Positions 47,291 to 53,934 of a stretch of 64,000 nucleotides of DNA are shown in pieces. Positions within the stretch are counted from its first letter, which is position 1. Each line of letters starts with the position of its first letter. The translations under genes and the position numbers were made by a program. Under the pieces are notes generated by a model. That model was not told where the DNA came from and did not search any database. It saw only the letters and a program-made list of their open reading frames with translations. Source of the stretch: a virus; IMG/VR virus record IMGVR_UViG_3300049046_000039, positions 51,802 to 115,801 of that record; one strand, 5' to 3'.

Positions 47291-47611
47291 TTACTGCTTC
47301 ACGTCACCGCAGTGAATGCAGACGTCGTGAGCCGGCTCTACGAGATTACCGTCGTCGTCTACTGCTTCGTGATATTCGTGATCGCACTTGGACTCGACAA
47401 AGTCCTTGAACCTCTTAACCATATCTTCCTCCTTGAGTGGTCGGCCAAAATAGCGGCGCTGATTGCCGCAAGCCCAGCAGCTGCAGCATTGAAGATGGTT
47501 AGCGAGCTTTCGGGCGTTCTTGCGAGGGAGATAGTAGTAAACCCTCTCGGCCTTCTTCTTCATTCTAGCCAGATGATGGCGACGAAGTGCTCTCTTGGTG
47601 TCTTTATTCAT
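47291..47611 (-). CDS. basic zinc-binding protein
   Basis: 106 residues; CCSCWACGNQRRYFGR (about 42) and VCIHCGDVKQ at the C-terminus supply Cys pairs; N-terminus very basic (KRALRRHHLARMKKKAERV). Probable nucleic-acid binder; no family recognised. Confidence 0.65.
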   Translation of the reverse strand: MNKDTKRALRRHHLARMKKKAERVYYYLPRKNARKLANHLQCCSCWACGNQRRYFGRPLKEEDMVKRFKDFVESKCDHEYHEAVDDDGNLVEPAHDVCIHCGDVKQ

Positions 47612-47663
47612 ATGAACTTCCTCTACTTTAGGTGAGTATGTTCATATAGACCTCCCTTGTTTG

Positions 47664-47737
47664 TGGATGCCCCTTAAGGATTCGAACCTTAATTGACGGA
47701 TTCAGAGTCCGCGCTCTTGCCGTTAGAGGAAGGGGCA
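47664..47737 (-). tRNA. tRNA-Gln(CTG)
   Basis: Acceptor TGCCCCT/AGGGGCA, T73, CCA; arm GCGGA-CTCTGAA-TCCGT. The gene at 47689-47880 overlaps 49 nt of it. Confidence 0.9.
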
Positions 47738-47880
47738 GTATTTCTATTGATGATCTCTAGAACGATGCCGAACGCTAAGAGCGCCATGGCACCAGAACTT
47801 AAAGCTTCGCTAGGTATCATAGATGCTAGAACCATTATGAGCGACCACTTGAAGTATACGTACGGCTCATAGAGTTTCAT
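47689..47880 (-). CDS. small membrane protein overlapping tRNA-Gln
   Basis: 63 residues with two hydrophobic spans (WSLIMVLASMIP, GAMALLAFGIVLEII) and a C-terminus coded inside tRNA-Gln. Coding and tRNA use of the same bases makes the last 15 residues suspect; an earlier stop could have been lost. Confidence 0.45.
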   Translation of the reverse strand: MKLYEPYVYFKWSLIMVLASMIPSEALSSGAMALLAFGIVLEIINRNTAPSSNGKSADSESVN

Positions 47881-47905
47881 GCAGCATTCCCGATGTAGAA
47901 GTTAG

Positions 47906-47978
47906 TAGGCCGCCTGAGATTCGATTCTCAGACTCTTCTCGGCTGAAATCCGAGTGTCCTCTATTAGACGAGCGGCCT
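47906..47978 (-). tRNA. tRNA-Glu(TTC), second copy without encoded CCA
   Basis: Acceptor AGGCCGC/GCGGCCT, A73 then CTA rather than CCA; arm CTCGG-ATTTCAG-CCGAG; T-arm CTGAG/CTCAG with an altered loop. Needs host CCA addition. Confidence 0.7.
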
Positions 47979-47979
47979 A

Positions 47980-48086
47980 AGGAGAGGAAGGGAATCGAAC
48001 CCTACGACAGGACTGAAAGCAGACGCGGATGGGTACCAGCCGACGCGTCGATGCGATCAGAATGCTCTACCACTGAGCTACTCTCC
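47980..48086 (-). tRNA. tRNA-like gene with about 40-nt insertion in the anticodon region
   Basis: Good acceptor (GGAGAG/CTCTCC), D-arm GCTC-AGTGGTA-GAGC and T-arm, but between stem halves CTGA and TCAG lies an extra hairpin GACGCG/CGCGTC with a 16-nt loop. No CCA. Either an intron-bearing tRNA or a Y-RNA-like mimic whose extra helix replaces the anticodon arm. Confidence 0.5.
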
Positions 48087-48094
48087 ATTCTTAT

Positions 48095-48123
48095 ATAATA
48101 ATCAAGAAGAGTAAAAATGTCAA
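48095..48123 (-). promoter_or_regulatory. sigma70-like promoter
   Basis: TTGACA, 17 bp, TATTAT on the minus strand; ahead of the tRNA-like gene at 47980-48086. Confidence 0.65.
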
Positions 48124-48140
48124 TGGCTTTTTAATCGAAA

Positions 48141-48275
48141 TCAGTACCGACACTCGCCACAACATCGAGTATCTTTATCGTCCTATTTGAAGCGCCGGAC
48201 AGTAGGGATGACTGCCTAAGCCGCGCCCTGGCCGGGGCTCGAATTTAATCAGCTGCTTAGATTCGTCGGTACTGA
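48141..48275 (-). ncRNA. structured RNA with 11-bp closing helix, Y-RNA candidate
   Basis: TCAGTACCGAC/GTCGGTACTGA closes 113 nt holding TTCGAGCCCC-GGCCA-GGGCGC, a T-arm/acceptor remnant followed by a D-arm-like GGCTTAGGC, so tRNA 3' parts again precede 5' parts. Located between tRNA-Ile and a promoter. Confidence 0.5.
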
Positions 48276-48278
48276 AAC

Positions 48279-48352
48279 TGGAACACGGTGGGAGAATCGA
48301 ACTCCCGTCGGCCGCTAATCAGGCGGCTGCCTTACCACTAGACGAACCGTGC
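48279..48352 (-). tRNA. tRNA-Ile(GAT)
   Basis: Acceptor GCACGGT/ACCGTGT, T73, CCA; arm GCCGC-CTGATTA-GCGGC. Confidence 0.9.
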
Positions 48353-48358
48353 GTGGTG

Positions 48359-48634
48359 TTAGAAGATCGAGAAGATCAGGATAAGAACGATTACCGTTCC
48401 AACGATAGGAAGAATAGTGCTCCAGTCGATTCCTCTACGCTCGTTGAACGGAGGAAACTCGAGTGGCTGAGGGTATGCGTCTACCGGAGGAAGTTCCTCG
48501 ATAGTGTTGGTAGTCTCGTTAAGATTAGCGAGACCGACGATAGCTACTTCTTCAGTAGATTCCGCAGCGGGCCCAACTGGGTTAGACGCGGCCTGTACTT
48601 CAGTTTCAGCAACAACTTTCTTCTTACGTGCCAT
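48359..48634 (-). CDS. tail-anchored small membrane protein
   Basis: Start ATG 48634 behind GAGA (91 residues). Basic start MARKKK, acidic proline-rich middle, then a C-terminal membrane segment (STILPIVGTVIVLILIFSIF). Could anchor in the inner membrane from the cytoplasm. Confidence 0.65.
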   Translation of the reverse strand: MARKKKVVAETEVQAASNPVGPAAESTEEVAIVGLANLNETTNTIEELPPVDAYPQPLEFPPFNERRGIDWSTILPIVGTVIVLILIFSIF

Positions 48635-48653
48635 AATATCTCTCATTTGAAGT

Positions 48654-48730
48654 TGGCTCTCTAGACAGGACTCGAACCTGTAACGGCCTGATTAACAGTC
48701 AGGTGCCTGTACCAGTCAGGCTCCTAGAGA
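48654..48730 (-). tRNA. tRNA-Asn(GTT)
   Basis: Acceptor TCTCTAG/CTAGAGA, G73, CCA; arm CCTGA-CTGTTAA-TCAGG. Ordinary gene, unlike the permuted Asn-like element at 6893-7017. Confidence 0.9.
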
Positions 48731-48740
48731 ATATAGTTTG

Positions 48741-48816
48741 TGGTACCGGTGGTGGGAATCGAACCCACCTTAAACTGCGTGTAAAGCAGGCGGCCTCTCC
48801 AGAAGTCGACACCGGC
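48741..48816 (-). tRNA. tRNA-Val(TAC)
   Basis: Acceptor GCCGGTG/CACCGGT, A73, CCA; arm CCTGC-TTTACAC-GCAG. The D-arm is irregular. Confidence 0.82.
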
Positions 48817-48821
48817 ACTAA

Positions 48822-48899
48822 TGGTCTAGGTAGAGGGATTCGAACCCCCGGCCCCCTGCTCCCAAAGCAGGTGCTCTGACCCGACTGAGCTACACCTAG
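48822..48899 (-). tRNA. tRNA-Pro(TGG)
   Basis: Acceptor CTAGGTG/TACCTAG, A73, CCA; arm CCTGC-TTTGGGA-GCAGG. Confidence 0.9.
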
Positions 48900-48902
48900 A
48901 TA

Positions 48903-48983
48903 TGGAGCCCCCGACAGGATTCGAACCTGCATGTGATCCGGTTAACCTTTCAACTGGTTCGTAGCCAGAGGGTGTACGGGGGC
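48903..48983 (-). tRNA. tRNA-Arg(ACG)-like, reduced D-arm
   Basis: Acceptor GCCCCCG/CGGGGGC, T73, CCA; stem TCTGG/CCAGT with loop CTACGAA gives ACG. Only seven bases separate acceptor and anticodon stem, so no D-arm forms, while the variable region is 24 nt with GGTTAACC. Identity and function uncertain. Confidence 0.55.
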
Positions 48984-48984
48984 T

Positions 48985-49080
48985 TATAAAAACTTGGAGT
49001 GAGTCTACGTAGACTATATCTCACTCAGCCAGTCCCTAAGTCTACTCGGGAGTAGTCCTGGCGAAAATTATCGTTTAACG
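48985..49080 (-). ncRNA. structured spacer RNA
   Basis: Gene-free stretch between tRNA-Phe and tRNA-Arg with ATCGTTAAACGAT, GCCAG/CTGGC enclosing CTACTC/GAGTAG, and GAGTGAG/CTCACTC enclosing a TCTACGTAGA palindrome. No promoter or coding frame seen; identity unknown. Confidence 0.35.
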
Positions 49081-49092
49081 ATGTCAAAGAAC

Positions 49093-49168
49093 TGGTGGTG
49101 CTGGACGGGATCGAACCGCCGACACGAGGTTTTTCAGACCTCTGCTCTACCTGCTGAGCTACAGCACC
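49093..49168 (-). tRNA. tRNA-Phe(GAA)
   Basis: Acceptor GGTGCTG/CAGCACC, A73, CCA; loop CTGAAAA. Confidence 0.92.
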
Positions 49169-49176
49169 AACTATAT

Positions 49177-49638
49177 TCATCCGCCTAGTCTCACTAAGTG
49201 GTCTGCTGCGTGCATTGCTGCGAATGCGTGCGGCTTGATCTTAGCCTCGATACCAAGCGTTCCCATTACGTAGCCTAAAGCTTCCTTAACGGCAGGATTA
49301 GACTTGTACTTCGGGTTGGGGTTAACGTCGATGTGGAGCTCGAACTTTCGATTGCCGACGTACGGCATAATCTCGTGAGCAGCGTTCACAGCGAACATAA
49401 CCTCATTTATCAGACGCATCTTCGGATTCTTGATAGTACTGTAATCCTCTAACACGTTTGATTCGTGGAAAAGAACGCAGCCCTTCGAACTGTCTCGATG
49501 GACGATAATGACCGTAACGTAACGGGCATACCATCTTCCAGACTTTCTGAATCTCTTAGAGTCGCAGCCAACGTAGACTGAAGACTCTTGCGAAGACTCT
49601 ATGATAGCTCTAGTAGCCTTCTCGATGAAAGTACTCAC
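49177..49638 (-). CDS. RNase H-fold protein (YkuK/DUF458-like)
   Basis: Start placed at GTG 49638 behind AGGA so the gene begins outside tRNA-Trp; 153 residues. SVYVGCDSKRF (Asp), ELHIDVNPNPKYKS and KIKPHAFAAMHAADHLVR match the DUF458 pattern, an RNase H-like fold with conserved acidic and histidine residues. Nuclease activity is inferred. Confidence 0.78.
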   Translation of the reverse strand: MSTFIEKATRAIIESSQESSVYVGCDSKRFRKSGRWYARYVTVIIVHRDSSKGCVLFHESNVLEDYSTIKNPKMRLINEVMFAVNAAHEIMPYVGNRKFELHIDVNPNPKYKSNPAVKEALGYVMGTLGIEAKIKPHAFAAMHAADHLVRLGG

Positions 49639-49653
49639 GTTCTTTTTCCTAAC

Positions 49654-49729
49654 TGGCATGGGTGGAGGGAGTCGAACCCCCGACACGCGGTTTTGGAGAC
49701 CGCTGCTCTGACCTCTGAGCTACACCCAT
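49654..49729 (-). tRNA. tRNA-Trp(CCA)
   Basis: Acceptor ATGGGTG/CACCCAT, G73, CCA; arm GCGGT-CTCCAAA-ACCGC. Confidence 0.92.
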
Positions 49730-49745
49730 ACATAACAAAAAATCG

Positions 49746-49821
49746 TGGTGGAGGATACGGGGATCGAACCCGTCACCTCCTGCTTGCAAGGCAGGCGCTC
49801 TCCCAAATGAGCTAATCCCCC
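49746..49821 (-). tRNA. tRNA-Ala(TGC)
   Basis: Acceptor GGGGGAT/ATCCTCC, A73, CCA; arm CCTGC-CTTGCAA-GCAGG. Confidence 0.9.
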
Positions 49822-49829
49822 ACTAACTG

Positions 49830-49912
49830 TGGCGCCCATGACGGGACTCGAACCCGCCTAGCATTTCTGCACCGGTAGACAGCCGGTTCCCGTCCCCGAC
49901 GGGTACATGGGC
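49830..49912 (-). tRNA. tRNA-Asp(GTC), enlarged arms
   Basis: Acceptor GCCCATG/CATGGGC, G73, CCA; arm ACCGG-CTGTCTA-CCGGT. The D-stem is 6 bp (CCCGTC/GACGGG) and the variable loop 13 nt with GCA/TGC, both unusual for Asp. Confidence 0.75.
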
Positions 49913-49914
49913 AC

Positions 49915-49989
49915 TGGAGCGGACGAAGGGAATCGAACCCTCAACGATCTCGTTGGCAACGAGGCATTCTACCTTTGAATTACGTCCGC
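49915..49989 (-). tRNA. tRNA-Gly(GCC)
   Basis: Acceptor GCGGACG/CGTCCGC, T73, CCA; CTCG-TTGCCAA-CGAG gives GCC. Confidence 0.88.
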
Positions 49990-49996
49990 ATAAGAA

Positions 49997-50071
49997 TGGA
50001 GGCGCGAACAGGAATCGAACCTGTGTAGCCGGGGTTGCAATCCGGTGCGTTAGCCACTCCGCCATCGCGCC
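49997..50071 (-). tRNA. tRNA-Cys(GCA)
   Basis: Acceptor GGCGCGA/TCGCGCC, T73, CCA; loop TTGCAAC gives GCA. First gene of the array's right-hand transcript. Confidence 0.88.
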
Positions 50072-50097
50072 ATTATTCTTTCATGATTAAGTGCTAA

Positions 50098-50126
50098 TAT
50101 ATATACTCGTTTCATGATAATGTCAA
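50098..50126 (-). promoter_or_regulatory. sigma70-like promoter of the tRNA array
   Basis: TTGACA, 17 bp, TATATA with the AAAAAACTTG flank; directly ahead of tRNA-Cys. Confidence 0.8.
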
Positions 50127-50200
50127 CAAGTTTTTTAGCACTTAATCATTTTTTCAAGGTTAGGTTTAGTTCCTAACTACTTGCTCTTGATTATGTGAGC

Positions 50201-50228
50201 ATTATATCATAGTTTGGAAAAATGTCAA
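50201..50228 (-). promoter_or_regulatory. second, tandem sigma70-like promoter
   Basis: TTGACA, 16 bp, TATAAT, 100 nt upstream of the other. The stretch between (50127-50200) holds a GTTAGG/CCTAAC hairpin but no gene. Confidence 0.7.
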
Positions 50229-50758
50229 CTAAAAAAATTAGCGTAATTACATTTTTTTAGAGCGAGGTCTACGATAAGCTTCCTACCAGCGTCATTACCA
50301 TTAACTCGATAGTGTCCTACCTTATAGTCTGACAGCAGGTTCTGAATCTCCACTCCCTTGGCGTCGCTTTCTTCTTCGGTCTGGTTGCGGCCCTTAGGAT
50401 TGTATGGCTTGACTCGATTGACGTAGAAGTTGAGATTGTTGTACTGGTCGAAAGCCCACTTGACTGTCTGCTTGAAGCAGTCAGGATAGTGTTCGGCGTA
50501 GGCCAGCCCGAGAAGGATGGGACTGTCTACTACCACTACGTCTACGTCGTTCTTGAGACGGTGGATGCGGTAGTGCTGCTTTCCGAAGACGTACAGCTGG
50601 TCTCTTAAGCAGTTCTGTCTTCCGGCCCAGACTAAGTCCTTAGCAAACTCTCCAGCCAGCTCGGCGTTAACTCCCTGGCTCTTAAGATCGTAGAACACTC
50701 CGGCAGCCAGAGTAGACTTACCGCTTCCTGGCGGTGCGAATAGGTTTATAACTAGCAT
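50225..50758 (-). CDS. P-loop nucleotide/nucleoside kinase-like protein (AAA_28 type)
   Basis: 177 residues; Walker A FAPPGSGKSTLAAG (7-20), Walker B-like VDVVVVDSPILLGLAYAE (about 92) and a lid-like NRVKPYNPKGRNQTEEESDA (about 112). It resembles small phage P-loop kinases; possible substrates include nucleosides, NAD precursors or modified bases in DNA. It lies away from the base-modification cluster. Confidence 0.7.
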   Translation of the reverse strand: MLVINLFAPPGSGKSTLAAGVFYDLKSQGVNAELAGEFAKDLVWAGRQNCLRDQLYVFGKQHYRIHRLKNDVDVVVVDSPILLGLAYAEHYPDCFKQTVKWAFDQYNNLNFYVNRVKPYNPKGRNQTEEESDAKGVEIQNLLSDYKVGHYRVNGNDAGRKLIVDLALKKCNYANFFS

Positions 50759-51054
50759 TAGTACTTGGTGAATCCTCTTACAGTGCGCTTGAATCGATCG
50801 CTGGTAGCTAAGTCTCTCACGTGTATAGCCTTATCGTAAGTCCAGTCTCCAGAACCGTTTCCTTTGTACTCGTCTACTCTACCGCAAGCGTTGCTAAGTT
50901 CGATAGTAAGGTCGCTTATTATATTCTGGATAAGATGCTCTGAAGCACCTACCTGAGCTAGAAGTATAGCCAGGAACGCAGCTTCTTGGGGATTCAGCGT
51001 GATGACTATGTCTTGCGGTTCGCGATGAGGCGACTTAAACTCTACACTAGACAT
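50758..51054 (-). CDS. hypothetical protein, paralogue of 51570-51869
   Basis: 98 residues; ITLNPQEAAFLAILLAQVGASEHLIQNIISD and a C-terminal DRFKRTVRGFTKY share spacing with the protein at 51570-51869 (LNPEEAMLIATLICNTG... and AYRDGVKAFTRYS). No family recognised. Confidence 0.65.
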   Translation of the reverse strand: MSSVEFKSPHREPQDIVITLNPQEAAFLAILLAQVGASEHLIQNIISDLTIELSNACGRVDEYKGNGSGDWTYDKAIHVRDLATSDRFKRTVRGFTKY

Positions 51055-51056
51055 TA

Positions 51057-51554
51057 TTAAGCTCCGTTTCTTCTTGAGTACACTCGTTCTAGAGCGGCGC
51101 GGTTACGAGCTAACCACTTTACGGCTCGCTCTTCGCGACTAATAATTTCTGCCTTGATAGTCTCGATAGGAACGGCTCCGCGAAACTGACCGTATCCGCT
51201 CAGCTGGCTGGCTAGTAGGTCGATGTCTCCGCCCGCCGCTACGTCTACGGCTCTACCCCAGTACTCGATGCGGCGAGTTCCAGACACTAGGTTGTTCGTT
51301 ATTACTGCCAGAGCCACCGTAGCGATGAACCCGAAGAGCACCGCGCCGTACAGTCCGATAGCGAACCATCCTGCAGTAGCTCCAAGAGCCAGACCGACTA
51401 CGGCCGCTGGGATCCAGACGACTGCCTTACTCTGCCATTCTGCTACTTCCTGAGCCAGAGTGCCGAAAGGTCTGTCAGGCTCGATCTCGATAAGAAGCAT
51501 GTGATTTCGCGCGTTAGCGTTCTTTACTTCGCGCCACTTGACTGGTGGAATCAT
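51057..51554 (-). CDS. membrane protein
   Basis: 165 residues: soluble N-terminal 45 residues, two membrane segments (VVWIPAAVVGLALGATAGWF and LFGFIATVALAVI), then a soluble helical tail (AEIISREERAVKWLARNR). Located between the two paralogues. Possible holin-like or inner-membrane modulator. Confidence 0.65.
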   Translation of the reverse strand: MIPPVKWREVKNANARNHMLLIEIEPDRPFGTLAQEVAEWQSKAVVWIPAAVVGLALGATAGWFAIGLYGAVLFGFIATVALAVITNNLVSGTRRIEYWGRAVDVAAGGDIDLLASQLSGYGQFRGAVPIETIKAEIISREERAVKWLARNRAALERVYSRRNGA

Positions 51555-51569
51555 AACTCGACACTCCGA

Positions 51570-51869
51570 TTAAGCATTGGAGTACCTCGTGAAAGCCTTC
51601 ACTCCATCTCTATAAGCTGGGCTCTCGTAGAGCGTCTTACTTATTTCGGCAGTTCTTTCGGCCATAAGATCGTGGCAGTGGTTGAAGCTGAATCCTTCAG
51701 TACTGCCTGCGTCTAGAGCCATACCGATGTTATTGATCATTCGCTGCACTTCGACGCAGGTACTTCCAGTGTTGCAGATCAGCGTAGCGATAAGCATCGC
51801 CTCTTCGGGGTTGAGCTCTAACTTAATCTTAAGCGGCTCTTCTATCTTCTCATATTCTACTCTAGCCAT
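51570..51869 (-). CDS. hypothetical protein, paralogue of 50758-51054
   Basis: 99 residues sharing an N-x-E-A-hydrophobic helix and an F-T-R-Y/F-T-K-Y end with its paralogue. Tandem duplication with one membrane gene in between. Confidence 0.65.
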   Translation of the reverse strand: MARVEYEKIEEPLKIKLELNPEEAMLIATLICNTGSTCVEVQRMINNIGMALDAGSTEGFSFNHCHDLMAERTAEISKTLYESPAYRDGVKAFTRYSNA

Positions 51870-52162
51870 TACTCACTCTCGTTAAAAAGGTTGGTGTACT
51901 TCATCAGCTTAGCTCTCTTACTCTCGATTCTAGAAGCTATAGCGTCTTCGTCTATAACTCCGTTCTCGATCAGTATCTCTATAATCAAGAGAGTGTCGCC
52001 TATCTCGTCTTCTAGAAGCTGGATGTTAGTCCTCTTGCTAGTATCTTCGGGATGATAGCTGTCTAGTCCGAACCGACGTATCTTAGATACCGTCTGGATG
52101 ACTTCAGCACACTCCTCTTGGAGCAAGTCTAGAGCTTCATAGTCTTTATTCTTTAGTGCCAT
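51869..52162 (-). CDS. MazG-like pyrophosphohydrolase, possible leaderless message
   Basis: 97 residues from ATG 52162. LDLLQEECAEVIQTVSKIRRFGLDS then LLEDEIGDTLLIIEILIENG show the MazG E..E and E..D pattern. The promoter at 52167-52195 puts the start within a few bases of the ATG, so the mRNA may be leaderless. Second MazG-type gene of the window. Confidence 0.75.
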   Translation of the reverse strand: MALKNKDYEALDLLQEECAEVIQTVSKIRRFGLDSYHPEDTSKRTNIQLLEDEIGDTLLIIEILIENGVIDEDAIASRIESKRAKLMKYTNLFNESE

Positions 52163-52166
52163 AGCA

Positions 52167-52195
52167 ATTATAATATAGCTCTCTATAAATGTCAA
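52167..52195 (-). promoter_or_regulatory. sigma70-like promoter
   Basis: TTGACA, 17 bp, TATAAT on the minus strand, ending 5 nt from the MazG-like ATG. Confidence 0.75.
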
Positions 52196-52196
52196 C

Positions 52197-52227
52197 AAAA
52201 AAAGGGAGCGAGATCTAACTCGCTCCC
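52197..52227 (-). terminator. intrinsic terminator
   Basis: GGGAGCGAG/CTCGCTCCC, 9 bp with 6-nt loop, followed by seven T on the minus strand. It ends the short gene at 52233-52397 and insulates the promoter at 52167-52195. Confidence 0.85.
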
Positions 52228-52232
52228 TGTCG

Positions 52233-52397
52233 TTATTCAGGTTCAGTAAGATGAACCTCTATGGTCTCGGAGTCTCTATATTCGTCTTCCATTTGTCGAT
52301 ACACGTTGTACGCACTGTTAGCATCGTTAAACGTTTCTCTGATTATAGTTAGACCCTTTATATAGTCGTACACTTCTACTTTATAATCGTATTCCAT
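52233..52397 (-). CDS. 54-residue small protein
   Basis: Start placed at ATG 52397 (MEYDYKVEVYDYIKG...), downstream of the promoter at 52431-52459; the longer frame lies upstream of the expected transcript start. Ends in acidic ETIEVHLTEPE. Single-gene transcript with its own terminator. Confidence 0.6.
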   Translation of the reverse strand: MEYDYKVEVYDYIKGLTIIRETFNDANSAYNVYRQMEDEYRDSETIEVHLTEPE

Positions 52398-52430
52398 AGC
52401 ACCACTCATCCAAGACTGAATAAAATAGTA

Positions 52431-52459
52431 TATATACCACAAAACTAGAAAAATGTCAA
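52431..52459 (-). promoter_or_regulatory. sigma70-like promoter
   Basis: TTGACA, 17 bp, TATATA on the minus strand. Confidence 0.75.
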
Positions 52460-52779
52460 CCAGTTTTTAGAGTCTTGTCCCTTAATCTTTCGGCAATCAA
52501 CTCGTCGGAAATACTAAGTTGAGTACTTCCGTTGTAGTAGTCTTTGATTACAGCACCAAGAATATCTACGGCAGTAGCTTTTCTATCGTAGCGCTTTAAG
52601 ATTCCGGTGAAGTGTATGGGTGAGCCGAACAGAGGGCTCGGCTCGTCTATAGTGTAGACGTAGTCGCACCTGTCTGCCTGCTCGCTGTTGATGCCAACGT
52701 TAGCTATGTTGATCGTAACTAGTCGCTTAGACATGTCACTGTAGCCATAAGGCCACAGCTCCATACTCATAGTTAACAT
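52456..52779 (-). CDS. hypothetical protein downstream of regA
   Basis: 107 residues. The ATG overlaps the regA stop (TAATG). Contains VTINIANVGINSEQADRCDYVYTIDEP, strand-rich. No family recognised. It occupies the place of gene 43 in the T4 order. Confidence 0.65.
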   Translation of the reverse strand: MLTMSMELWPYGYSDMSKRLVTINIANVGINSEQADRCDYVYTIDEPSPLFGSPIHFTGILKRYDRKATAVDILGAVIKDYYNGSTQLSISDELIAERLRDKTLKTG

Positions 52780-53165
52780 TACTTCTTCTTTCCAATACTA
52801 TACTTAGCCACAAGCTGCCAACTGCTCTTCTCGCGATATGGAAGAACCTTTACGTGCGACTTCTGTGCTTTTCTGTCGATTTGACTAACTATCTTGATGA
52901 GTCCCCACTCTTCAAGAAGAAGAGCGATAGAGTCGCGTCTGGCTCTATCCTCGTCAGTATAGTTCGTCGGTTTACCGTCAAGAGCGAAAAGCTCCTTGAA
53001 GTGAGTTATGTAGTACTTGCCCTGCTTATGCAGAATGTGACAAGACTGATATAACTTCTTGTCTTTTACTGACGCTACGCCGATACGCGTGAGCGTTTCT
53101 TTTATCTTTAGAAAGTCTTCCTCGTGTCCGATTTCGACTTCTAAAAATGTTTCTACTAGGCTCAT
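52779..53165 (-). CDS. regA: translational repressor RegA
   Basis: 128 residues, the T4 RegA length. ETFLEVEIGHEEDFLKIKETLTRIGVAS, CHILHKQGKYYITHFKELFALDG (K/R-rich RNA-binding face) and DRARRDSIALLLEEWGLIKI match the family. It blocks translation of early mRNAs by binding around their start sites. Position after gene 62 is as in T4. Confidence 0.9.
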   Translation of the reverse strand: MSLVETFLEVEIGHEEDFLKIKETLTRIGVASVKDKKLYQSCHILHKQGKYYITHFKELFALDGKPTNYTDEDRARRDSIALLLEEWGLIKIVSQIDRKAQKSHVKVLPYREKSSWQLVAKYSIGKKK

Positions 53166-53548
53166 TTGCCACCCTTTTCTAACCTTTGTTTTATGTTATC
53201 CAGTTGCTGGGTGGAAAGAACAGTTAATGCTTGCTGTGCCTTAGCGTATCCATAACCAAAATACTCTTTTACAGCTTCAATGTCACTATCTTCCCGTTTC
53301 TTAACCCACTTGCTAAAGCGCTTCCTGGGTCTGATACTATTTAGTAGATAGTCGAACTGAAGAATGTGATCTACATGCGCTAACATGTTCATTTCGTTAG
53401 CGTAAAGTATAGTGTCTGGAAAGTACGACAGACCGCGATTGACCATGTACGGCGAGTACTCTTTCTCGGCTAGCTCAGGGCTTTCCGAGCTACGAATGAT
53501 GTCTTCGTTCTTGTTGATAGCGTTAATGTAGTCGAATGGATTCGCCAT
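53162..53548 (-). CDS. 62: clamp-loader small subunit (gp62-like)
   Basis: 128 residues, shorter than T4 gp62 (187). PFDYINAINKNEDIIRS, MVNRGLSYFPDTILYANEMN and LNSIRPRKRFSKWVKK are gp62 traits. Works with gp44 to load gp45. Overlaps regA by 4 nt. Confidence 0.88.
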   Translation of the reverse strand: MANPFDYINAINKNEDIIRSSESPELAEKEYSPYMVNRGLSYFPDTILYANEMNMLAHVDHILQFDYLLNSIRPRKRFSKWVKKREDSDIEAVKEYFGYGYAKAQQALTVLSTQQLDNIKQRLEKGGK

Positions 53549-53934
53549 TATACAATACTACTACCTCCAAGGATAGAAACAGCCTTATTGAAACCCGCTA
53601 TGAACTGCTCTTTAGTTATCTCGACCGCGCCATCGCGCAAGTATGTTCCAACCTCTCGAGCGTCATACGTGGTTCTGTATATGCTAGGCATCGAGTTGTC
53701 GTCTGCATACATATAGACAATAACGCATCGACGTGATTCGTTCAGCTTTTCGAATGAGTAGTATGATTCGTATCTGTCGTCTATTTCTGCGAAGAACTTA
53801 CCTTCAGCAGACTCTCCAAGAGCTTGCAGCTCTTTGTCTTGCTGCTCTCGCTCTTCTTTTTCGACGTCAGTTAACATCTCTTTGTAGCTGTCAATAATGT
53901 GTCTGAGTTGTTCTTTACTTAATTTCGCCATCAT
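53548..53934 (-). CDS. hypothetical protein between genes 62 and 44
   Basis: 128 residues; N-terminal coiled coil (EMLTDVEKEEREQQDKELQAL), C-terminal alpha/beta. An insertion in the T4 order; coupled by overlap with gene 44. Confidence 0.7.
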   Translation of the reverse strand: MMAKLSKEQLRHIIDSYKEMLTDVEKEEREQQDKELQALGESAEGKFFAEIDDRYESYYSFEKLNESRRCVIVYMYADDNSMPSIYRTTYDAREVGTYLRDGAVEITKEQFIAGFNKAVSILGGSSIV

